Shown here in pieces: positions 25,539-33,200 of a stretch of DNA of 64,000 bases. The DNA lies in assembly GCA_028284385.1 (NCBI GenBank), contig JANQRT010000069.1, positions 1-64,000 of the forward strand, in the 5' to 3' direction. The DNA comes from Opitutaceae bacterium (GTDB taxonomy: Bacteria > Verrucomicrobiota > Verrucomicrobiia > Opitutales > Opitutaceae). The notes beneath the pieces were generated by a model that was not told the origin of the DNA, did no database searches, and saw only the letters and a list, made by a program, of their open reading frames with translations. Both the position numbers and the translations under genes were made by a program. The first letter of the stretch is position 1. Every line of letters starts with the position of its first letter.

Positions 25539-25997
25539 CTAGCGCGATATGTCTCGTTGGCTCAATACTTTATGATTGCGAGAGCCTAGTATTTCCAGGG
25601 CGAAATCCATATCTTCGATACTCATTGCCAAAGCGGATCTTCCCATTGGACGACTTAGAAAGGAATAGATATAATGGATGTTTATTTCAGCCTCCAGGAT
25701 GCATAGCAAAACGCTTTCAACATCGCGTTCTCCGGCAATTTCAACCGCCAGAATCGAGCTCTCGGTGTAGCTGATGCCTTCCTCTCGGAGAAGCATGCGA
25801 GCTTTCTCAGGATCGTCCACCACCATCCGCACGATAGCGCTATCGGTAGTGTCCAATGTGGTCAAGGCCATGAGATGGACCTGATGCTTGGCAAAAAGTT
25901 TGGTAATATCCGAAAGCCGCCCCACTTTATTCTCAGTGAAGACCGAGAACTGTCTCACCGGGTCTGGCAGTGTGGTTTCTACTGAAGGCTGGTCCAT
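25539..25997 (-). CDS. Tandem ACT domain protein
   Basis: Two ACT-type amino acid-binding modules fill the 152 residues: QFSVFTENKVGRLSDITKLF opens the first, VHLMALTTLDTTDSAIVRMV closes its sheet, and VESVLLCILEAEINIHYIYS starts the second. The segment KVGRLSDITKLFAKHQV carries the usual ligand-site Gly. No catalytic domain is attached, so it is a free regulatory or sensor protein, similar to stand-alone tandem ACT proteins beside acetyl-CoA or amino acid enzymes in other phyla. Its 5' side holds a 110-nt inverted repeat that may be an RNA leader. Confidence 0.82.
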   Translation of the reverse strand: MDQPSVETTLPDPVRQFSVFTENKVGRLSDITKLFAKHQVHLMALTTLDTTDSAIVRMVVDDPEKARMLLREEGISYTESSILAVEIAGERDVESVLLCILEAEINIHYIYSFLSRPMGRSALAMSIEDMDFALEILGSRNHKVLSQRDISR

Positions 25998-26024
25998 TTC
26001 CGATCAAGCAACGCCCTGATAATG

Positions 26025-26134
26025 AAGCGGTTTAGCGAAAGTTCAGGGAAAAGCAAAAACATTGACGAGATGTGCAGAAAAGCAACTTCATAATAAGTGA
26101 ATACCCTGAAAACCCATCGCTCATAAAACCGCTT
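26025..26134 (-). repeat. Long inverted repeat, possible 5' leader structure of the ACT gene
   Basis: Three left-arm blocks (AAGCGGTTT, AGCGA, TTCAGGG; 26025-26048) have exact reverse complements in nested order on the right (CCCTGAA, TCGCT, AAACCGCTT; 26104-26134), with a loop of about 55 nt. It sits 27 bp upstream of the ACT gene start on the minus strand. Confidence 0.5.
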
Positions 26135-26208
26135 AGCGCCTGCTGTTACATCGTCAGAAATTACTGGACTTTGAGGATCCAAATCAGAACAGTCAGCCCC
26201 GCTTTTTC

Positions 26209-26283
26209 GCTCCCGTAGTTCAATGGATAGAGCGTCGGTCTCCGGAACCGAAGATCTGGGTTCGAATCCCGGCGGGAGCACCA
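26209..26283 (+). tRNA. tRNA-Arg (anticodon CCG)
   Basis: A full cloverleaf: acceptor GCTCCCG/CGGGAGC, D-stem GTTC/GAGC, anticodon stem TCGGT/ACCGA with loop CTCCGGA (anticodon CCG, reading CGG), T-stem CTGGG/CCCGG with loop TTCGAAT. The 72-nt body is followed by an encoded CCA (26281-26283). No integrase or duplicated 3' end was seen nearby. Confidence 0.97.
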
Positions 26284-26350
26284 CGCTTCGCTGTAACGAA
26301 GTCTAGGCGAAGCGTGCCCTGCGTAGCTTTCAAGCGAAGCACGGGCAAGA
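26283..26350 (+). repeat. Palindromic sequence directly after tRNA-Arg
   Basis: ACGCTTCGC (26283-26291) and GCGAAGCGT (26307-26315) form a 9-bp stem. It is followed by a second imperfect hairpin (GCCCTGCGTAGCTT against AAGCGAAGCACGGGC). It may end the tRNA transcript, although there is no T-run, or be a degenerate dispersed repeat. Confidence 0.5.
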
Positions 26351-26427
26351 ACCGTTCCCGATGGGCTACGCGCGGCTCACGCCAGCCTTTGCTCTAAGCG
26401 CAGTGAAGAAGTCGAAGGTTGTCACGC

Positions 26428-27822
26428 CTAGATATGAATCGCCTGATTATTCGTGGCTCCAGCGGCTTCAGCCAAGGCCTCGCTCAAAGTCGGATGGGCA
26501 TGGATGGTATGATGAATCTCATCGATGGTACCCTCCATTCCCATAGCCAGGCAATACTCGGTAATCAATTCCGTGGCATCATGCCCGATGATGTGAGCGC
26601 CTAGAATCTCGCCGGTCTTCGCGTCGCTCAACACTTTCACGAAGCCTTCCGAAGCGTTGCCAGCTACCGCCTTGCCCGAAGCGGTGAAGGGAAATTTGCC
26701 AACCTTGTAGTCCAGCTTTTCCTCCTTAGCCTTCTGCTCGGTCATGCCAACACTGGCAACCTGAGGCTGACAATAGGTACATCCGGGGAAATGGGTTACT
26801 TTCTTTGGCTTGCTGTATCCAAACATTCCATTCACCGCTTGTACTGCTTCAAAAGTAGCAACGTGGGCCAAAGTCGGCGGACCAATAATGTCTCCCGCAG
26901 CGAAAATCCCTTTCACATTGGTCTCGTAGTTGTCATCCACTACCAGATAGCCTCGTTCGGTTTTCAAGCCTAGCTGCGGAGCAACCGCTCCATCCAAGTT
27001 GGCGACAACCCCAATCGCCTGAATGACTGAATCCACTTTAAGCGACTCGCTTTTGCCTTTGCGTTCGTATTCAATTTTCACCTTCGAACCGTCTACCTTA
27101 ATCGACGTGATTTCGATACCGACGTGGCTCTTGATCCCCTGCTTTTTGAATGACCTCTCCAATGTTTTGGAGATCTCCTCGTCTTCAACGGGAACGATCT
27201 GAGGCAGCATTTCCAACACGGTGACTTCGCTTCCGAATGCGTTGAGAAAATAGGCGAACTCTACTCCGATAGCCCCCGAACCGATGATGGCCACTGACTC
27301 GGGTCGCTTTTTCATGACCAGAGCTTCGCGAGAAGTCATCACACGTTCACCGTCGACCTCGAGGTCAGGCAAACGTCTGGCTTTACAGCCGGTGGCTATA
27401 AGGATGTTATCGCTTTTGAAAAACTGGCCCTTCTGCTCGCCATCGACGATCTCAACCATTCCTGCCGCGCTTGCCTTGGCCTGAGCAGTGATGTGCTCAA
27501 TCTTGTTTTTCTTAAAGAGGAACTCAACGCCCTTCGCCATTTGGTCCGCTACGCCGCGCGAGCGCTGGATCACCTTTTCGAAATCGAAGTCGACGGAATC
27601 GACCGAAATGCCAAAGCTGCCCGCTTTCTGAATCGATTGGTAGAGCTCCGCCGATTTCAGCAAGGCTTTGCTCGGGATGCAGCCCCAGTTGAGGCAAGTT
27701 CCGCCAGCCCGCTCCATCTCAATGCAGGCTACTTTCTTACCAAGCTGTCCAGCTCGAATGGCTGCCGCGTATCCAGCCGGCCCACCTCCGATTACGATAA
27801 GATCATATTTCGATTCTGCCAT
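26428..27822 (-). CDS. lpdA: Dihydrolipoyl dehydrogenase
   Basis: FAD-dependent E3 subunit that reoxidises lipoamide in 2-oxoacid dehydrogenase or glycine cleavage complexes. Motifs: VIGGGPAGYAAAIRAGQLG (FAD), the redox disulfide GGTCLNWGCIPSKALLKS, IGSGAIGVEFAYFLNAFGSE (NAD), AAGDIIGPPTLAHVA, and the C-terminal His-Glu pair in HTIHAHPTLSEALAEA. The start ATG 27822 has an upstream AGGAAAG and matches the usual N-terminus; a TTG at 27849 is less likely. The 464-residue length is standard. E1 and E2 genes are not in this window. Confidence 0.95.
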   Translation of the reverse strand: MAESKYDLIVIGGGPAGYAAAIRAGQLGKKVACIEMERAGGTCLNWGCIPSKALLKSAELYQSIQKAGSFGISVDSVDFDFEKVIQRSRGVADQMAKGVEFLFKKNKIEHITAQAKASAAGMVEIVDGEQKGQFFKSDNILIATGCKARRLPDLEVDGERVMTSREALVMKKRPESVAIIGSGAIGVEFAYFLNAFGSEVTVLEMLPQIVPVEDEEISKTLERSFKKQGIKSHVGIEITSIKVDGSKVKIEYERKGKSESLKVDSVIQAIGVVANLDGAVAPQLGLKTERGYLVVDDNYETNVKGIFAAGDIIGPPTLAHVATFEAVQAVNGMFGYSKPKKVTHFPGCTYCQPQVASVGMTEQKAKEEKLDYKVGKFPFTASGKAVAGNASEGFVKVLSDAKTGEILGAHIIGHDATELITEYCLAMGMEGTIDEIHHTIHAHPTLSEALAEAAGATNNQAIHI

Positions 27823-27843
27823 CTTTCCTAGGTTTAAAACTCC

Positions 27844-27927
27844 GCGCAACCGGATATCTAGACGCTCCCCGCATGTCTAGGACAATCGAAGAGAAACGAT
27901 CTGCGCGAACCGGAATTCTAGATATCG
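27844..27927. repeat. Near-duplicated 20-bp direct repeat and palindrome relic
   Basis: GCGCAACCGGATATCTAGA (27844-27862) recurs as GCGCGAACCGGAATTCTAGA (27903-27922), about 59 bp on. Between them lies GCATGTCTAGGACA (27871-27884), a relic of the 2440 palindrome, and ATCG-AAGAGAAA-CGAT. The right copy covers the end of the next gene. Probably a degenerate dispersed repeat; function unknown. Confidence 0.4.
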
Positions 27928-28355
27928 ATCACATCATCCTTGGCGCGAACCTTGCGTTTCGGAGAAGGGCGATGGACATTTACATTAACCCTTTTTCGAG
28001 GGACGCCTACAGCTCCGCCAAACAGAAGATTCAGTATCGTGATGATAAACGCTCCGAAAAAGGCGGCCCCAAACCCGGACACTTCAAAGCCGCCCACCAG
28101 CGAAGCCGTCAGCATGTAAAGCAAGGCATTAATGACCAGCAACCCCAACCCCATGGTCAAGACGACGAAGGGAAGAGCGAAAAGAACCAGGATCGGTCGC
28201 AGGACAGCTGAGAAGACACCCAGAACAAGAGCGGCAATAATCAGCGTCGTGTTATCATCGTAATGAATTCCATCCAGCAAATAGCTGCCAATCAGCACTC
28301 CTAAAGCGCTGATTGCCGCTCGCCAGACGAATGAAGTTATAGAACCGTTTCGCAT
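27918..28355 (-). CDS. Four-helix membrane protein of the phage-holin-like/DUF (PF04020) family
   Basis: Four hydrophobic segments: SFVWRAAISALGVLIGSYLL, LIIAALVLGVFSAVLRPILV, LLVINALLYMLTASLVGGFEV and FGAAFFGAFIITILNLLFGG. The pattern of alternating Gly/Ala-rich helices with the NALLYMLTA segment matches the small membrane family PF04020; function is unknown and no phage genes are near. The ATG at 28355 (MRNGSITSF), preceded by GGCAGG, is preferred to the TTG at 28400. Length 145. Confidence 0.75.
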   Translation of the reverse strand: MRNGSITSFVWRAAISALGVLIGSYLLDGIHYDDNTTLIIAALVLGVFSAVLRPILVLFALPFVVLTMGLGLLVINALLYMLTASLVGGFEVSGFGAAFFGAFIITILNLLFGGAVGVPRKRVNVNVHRPSPKRKVRAKDDVIDI

Positions 28356-28474
28356 CCTGCCATGCCGAATCTCTTGTGCCTTATAGCCATTATCCAGCAA
28401 AAAATGTTCCTGTTGAAAATCGCCATTGCCTTAAGCTCAGCCAATCCTTCGAATCAGCCTTTTCCCTCAACTGA

Positions 28475-29545
28475 ATGCGTGTCGCTTTCATTCAAGATCA
28501 TCTTCGCTCCGGAGGAACGGAAAACCAAACCATCCACATCGCTGACGGCTTAGCCCGGAATGGATTCGAAACGCACGTTATCGTTTTTCGCGAGGGGGGA
28601 GCCCTTGATGGACTAGCGGAATCTAAGGCCTTCAAACTCTCCTACCTCAACCAAGGCTTCCTTAGAACCGACTGGTTTGCCCCCGGCCTCAAAAAAAAAC
28701 TGGAAGACATTGCTCCCGACGTCGTGGTCGCCATGGGTCGGATGGGAAACTGCCATGCCGGACTCCTTTGTAATTCCGAACGGAGCTACACGCTAGTGGC
28801 AACCTTCAGGACGGGAAGGTCGATACCCTTTCTGAATAGAAAAGCCCTCAAGGAAGCCAACTATCTAGTAGCCAATAGTCATGAAGCTCTTCAGCGGCTG
28901 GAAAAGCAGTACCAAATCAAGCGCGATGAAGCCACCGTTATCTACAACGGTTGTATAAGAAATTTCAGTACAGAAATCCCATCGTTTAGAGAAGAGCCAA
29001 TTGAGGACAGGTCGATCCAACTGGCCAGTATTAGCATGTTTCGTCCGCAGAAGATGCAAATCAGGCTCCTGCGGATTTGCAGCAAGCTCAATTGCGCGAA
29101 CCCCTGGCGAATCGTTCTGGCTGGAAATGGACCCGAAATCGAGAAGTGCAAAAGAGAAGCTGATCGATTAGGGATATCCGACCGCGTCGAGTTTCCCGGC
29201 CTTTTGCAGGATCCCAAGGCGCTCTATTTCGAAAGCGACATCGCCGTGCACGCTTCGCGAGCCGAATCCTTGCCCAACTTCCTCGTCGAGGCGCAAACCG
29301 CCGGTCTGCCAGTCGTCGCCTACGATGTGGGAGGCGTCGGCGAATGTTTCGTTGATGGAGAAAGCGGCTATCTCATCGAGCATGAGGATGAAGCCCGTTT
29401 CGTCGAGCGATTGGAATTTCTTATCGATTCCAAAACGATGCGACTGCAGATGTCCGAGGCAGCGAGAGAGTATGCGAGTGAAAAATTCACTCCCCAAGCA
29501 CAACTCAACGCCTACATCAAACTCCTCCGTAAGTTGAAAATCTAA
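28475..29545 (+). CDS. GT4-type glycosyltransferase
   Basis: Group 1 (GT4) glycosyltransferase with the GT-B fold: the N-terminal domain opens MRVAFIQDHLRSGGTENQTIHIADGL with the acceptor loop GGTE, and the C-terminal donor domain contains VLAGNGPEIEKCKREADRLG and the E-x7-E motif in HASRAESLPNFLVEAQTAGLPVVA followed by DVGGVGECFVDGESG. The 356-residue length is typical. Its sugar and acceptor cannot be deduced; a role in surface polysaccharide or glycolipid assembly is likely. It follows the divergent membrane protein gene. Confidence 0.9.
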   Translation: MRVAFIQDHLRSGGTENQTIHIADGLARNGFETHVIVFREGGALDGLAESKAFKLSYLNQGFLRTDWFAPGLKKKLEDIAPDVVVAMGRMGNCHAGLLCNSERSYTLVATFRTGRSIPFLNRKALKEANYLVANSHEALQRLEKQYQIKRDEATVIYNGCIRNFSTEIPSFREEPIEDRSIQLASISMFRPQKMQIRLLRICSKLNCANPWRIVLAGNGPEIEKCKREADRLGISDRVEFPGLLQDPKALYFESDIAVHASRAESLPNFLVEAQTAGLPVVAYDVGGVGECFVDGESGYLIEHEDEARFVERLEFLIDSKTMRLQMSEAAREYASEKFTPQAQLNAYIKLLRKLKI

Positions 29546-29605
29546 AGTCCTTCCCATCCATACGAGATCTGGATTCCCAACGAATTGAGCAGTCTCAAAA
29601 ACTTC

Positions 29606-30049
29606 ATGAAACGTCTTTTCCAACTATTTATCGCCCTTTCATTTTCAACCCTTGCCATGTCTTCTCCACAAGTCGCTAGAGGAACCTTCGAAACCAAACT
29701 CGCTCCCCAATCCGACGACTCCCACCCTGCCGGTCGCATGACCATCGACAAGAAGTATGCTGGCGACCTTGCTGGAACGGGTGTCGGACAGATGCTCAGC
29801 CATCGAACGAAGGTGAAAGGATCCGCTGGCTACGTCGCGATCGAATTCGTCACGGCTATCCTTGACGGGAAAAGCGGCTCCTTCGCCCTTCAGCACACCG
29901 GCCTGATGAATCGAGGCGAGCAATCTCTCATCGTATCCATAATTCCTGACAGTGGAACAGGCGATTTAGCCGGCATTGCAGGCTCTTTTTCCATAGACTC
30001 CTCGAAAAGCCCGCATTCCTACACATTCGAATACGACTTTCCCGAGTAG
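29606..30049 (+). CDS. Exported DUF3224 family protein
   Basis: After a Sec signal (KRLFQLFIALSFSTLAMSS) the mature part matches DUF3224: ARGTFETKLAPQSDDS, MTIDKKYAGDLAGTGVGQML, VAIEFVTAILDGKSGSFALQHTG and LVSIIPDSGTGDLAGIAGSF. The family forms a beta barrel related to allene oxide cyclase; its function is not established. ATG 29606 gives a normal signal peptide; a TTG at 29585 is in frame but unnecessary. 147 residues. Confidence 0.85.
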   Translation: MKRLFQLFIALSFSTLAMSSPQVARGTFETKLAPQSDDSHPAGRMTIDKKYAGDLAGTGVGQMLSHRTKVKGSAGYVAIEFVTAILDGKSGSFALQHTGLMNRGEQSLIVSIIPDSGTGDLAGIAGSFSIDSSKSPHSYTFEYDFPE

Positions 30050-30217
30050 GCCCAGCAAGTTCGAAAACCAAATCGCCTTGGCAAACCTCTTTGTCCGAAA
30101 TCCAACACAGAAGTATTTTTGGATTAGCAAAACCTGGCAGACCCGCTTCCGTCATGAGATTATCACAATCATCTGGATTGATCTGATCCATCTGCAGAAG
30201 ACTATAAACATATCTTC

Positions 30218-33200
30218 ATGTCCGAGACTCTTTCCAAACCCAAAGCCATAAGACTCAAAGGCGTTCGCCAGAACAATCTCAAGAATATCGACGTCGATAT
30301 CCCGCTCGGCAAATACATTGCCGTAACCGGCCTAAGCGGAGCGGGAAAATCGTCTTTGGTTTTCGAAACGCTGCACGCGGAAGGCCAGCGAAGATACGTC
30401 GAAACCTTCAGCGCCTACACGCGGCAATTCCTGGACCTTCTGGAAAAGCCAGATCTGGACGAGGCCGAAAACGTGCGGCCCTCCATCGCCATCGAGCAAC
30501 GCAACACGATCCGGAGTTCACGATCGACGGTCGGAACAATGACCGAGTTGACCGATTTTTTCAAAGTCTGGTTCAGCCATGTCGCGACTCTCTACGACCC
30601 TGTCACCAATGAGCCAATACATGATGACAATGCGCAGTCCATCTGGCTGAAATCATCGAAAAGCTGGCCTGGTCAGACGGTCATCGTGGCTTTCGCCGTG
30701 GAGCGACCCGAAAAACTGACTTGGCAGGAAATTCTCAAAAACGTCAAAGCCCAAGGCTACTCGCGGTTCTTCAACCATCGAGGAACGCTGCAGAAGGTGG
30801 ACGATGCCAAGGCTATTGGAAAGCTTCCCAAGAAAAAGGGATCAGAGATCCATGTGATTCAAGATCGGATACGACTCAATGCCAAGAATCGCTCCCGCTT
30901 CCTTGAAGCGGCCGAAACGGCCTTGGAATTCGGTCAAGGACAGCTCGAGATTTTCGACGGCGAGGGAACCTTGCTGGAAAAGTTTTCCAAAGGACTCCAT
31001 TCTCCATCGACTGGCCAGACCTTTCGAGAGCCGATCCCTGCCCTTTTCTCATTCAATTCGCCCATTGGAGCCTGCCCAAAGTGTCGAGGATTCGGCAGAA
31101 TCATTGAAATCGACTACCGTCTTGCTATCCCGGATACGAATCTATCGATCGACGATGGCCTCATAAAGCCCTTCGAGGGCCAAGTCTATGGCGAATGCAA
31201 AAAGGATCTCAAACGAGCCTGCAAGCGTTTGAAGATACCCACGAAGGTTCCGTTTAATCAACTGAGCGATAAGCATCGAGACATCGTTACCTTTGGAGAG
31301 AAAGCCTATCGCGAAAAACCGGCGGACGAAGATTGGGACGGCAGTACTTGGTATGGCGTCAAAGGATTCTTCAATTGGCTAGAACGCAACACCTACAAGA
31401 TGCACGTGCGCATCTTCCTGTCGCGTTATCGAGCCTATGTGACCTGCCCTGACTGCGGCGGAACGAGACTCCAGCCTGAAACCCTTTGCTGGAAATGGAA
31501 GGGATACAGGCTCCCTGACTTGTATTCTCTTCCGATTAAAGATCTTCTTCCTCTTGTTGAATCAAACAAACCGAAACCGACAGATTCAAAGGCAGCCAAA
31601 ACCCTGTCCTCTCGACAGTCGCAAATCGCCATCGACGCCATTCTTTCCAGATTGCGTTACCTCAATCACGTGGGACTAGGATATCTCACCCTCAATCGAC
31701 CAGGAAGGACCTTAAGCGGAGGTGAAGTCGAAAGAGTCAATCTCACTTCATGTCTGGGCGCGTCTCTGGTAGATACGCTGTTTGTCCTGGACGAGCCCTC
31801 AGTCGGATTGCATGCCCGAGACATCGATCGCCTGGTAAACATCATCAGAACTCTGACTGACAATGGCAATACAGTCGTGGTGGTGGAGCATGACGACGCC
31901 ATGATCAAAGCGGCCGACGAAGTTCTGGAAGTCGGCCCAGAGCCAGGCGCCAAAGGCGGCCGCATCGTCTTTCAAGGTTCCATTCCCGATTTAATGCGTA
32001 GTCCGGAAAGCATTACAGGACGTTATTTTTCAGGCGAACTTTCCATTCCCGTTCCTGAAAAGACTCGAGCTATCAAACTGGCAAGCAGATCGCGAAACGA
32101 GCCGAAACTGAAGATCAGAGGAGCAAGCAAACACAACATCGAAAAACTGAACCTTGACCTGCCACTCAGTCGCTTTGTCTGCCTGAGCGGGGTTTCCGGA
32201 TCCGGCAAGAGCACGCTGCTGAACAATGTCATTTACCAGAACTTGCTCTATCAGCGAGGCAAGCTGGTGGAGGATCCGTCTTCCATTAAGAGCCTCCTCT
32301 CCGACATCGACTTCTCCGAAATCGTCATGGTCGACCAGTCGCCAGCCAGCCGAACTCCTCGCTCGAATCCAGCTGTGTTTGTCGAGGCCTGGGACGAGAT
32401 TCGCAAGATCTACGGGAAGCTTCCGGAGTCAGAAGCGCAGGGCTACACCGCATCGAGTTTCTCCTTCAATGCGGGAGACGGGCGTTGCGAACACTGCAAA
32501 GGCTTGGGCTACGAAAAGGTGGAGATGCAATTTCTCAGCGACGTTTATGTACCCTGTCCTCACTGCGATGGTAAACGTTTCAAACGCGAGCTGGAGGAAA
32601 TCAAATTTCAAAATCATTCGATCTCCGAGATTCTAAATCTAACAATCGACCAAGCTCTTAGAATCTTTCAGGAGTATCCGAAAATATACGACAGGCTTTC
32701 CTCCTTGCAGGAAGTTGGGTTAGGATACCTGAAAATGGGCCAGCCGCTCAATACGCTATCGGGAGGCGAGTCCCAGCGATTGAAGCTCGTGAAGTACCTT
32801 TCGGATACGGGTAGAAAAAAAGTTAGCCTATCAAGCGACAGCGGATCCGCATCGTCGCTCATTCTACTAGACGAGCCGACGACGGGCTTGCACATGCATG
32901 ACATAAAGCGGCTTTTAGCGGTACTGCAAAGGATCGTCGAAAGAGGCCACAGCCTCTTGGTTATCGAGCATAACTTGGATGTGCTCAAGACGGCTGATTG
33001 GATCGTGGAATTGGGTCCCGAAGCGGGAGCTGATGGCGGCAGGCTTGTCTTTCAAGGAACCCCTAGATCCTGTGCCGAAAAGGCGGATACGGAAACCGGA
33101 CGCTACCTGCAAAGGGAATTCATAGGGGAAACGGAAAAGAATCTTCTCGTTGCCGAATCAAATGGCACCTATTCCCCCTTCGCTTCGCAAGCCGCTTCTT

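Noticed and set aside
26209..26430. tRNA-Arg as an integration site
   Set aside because: No integrase, no repeated tRNA 3' end and no foreign-looking genes were found on either side.
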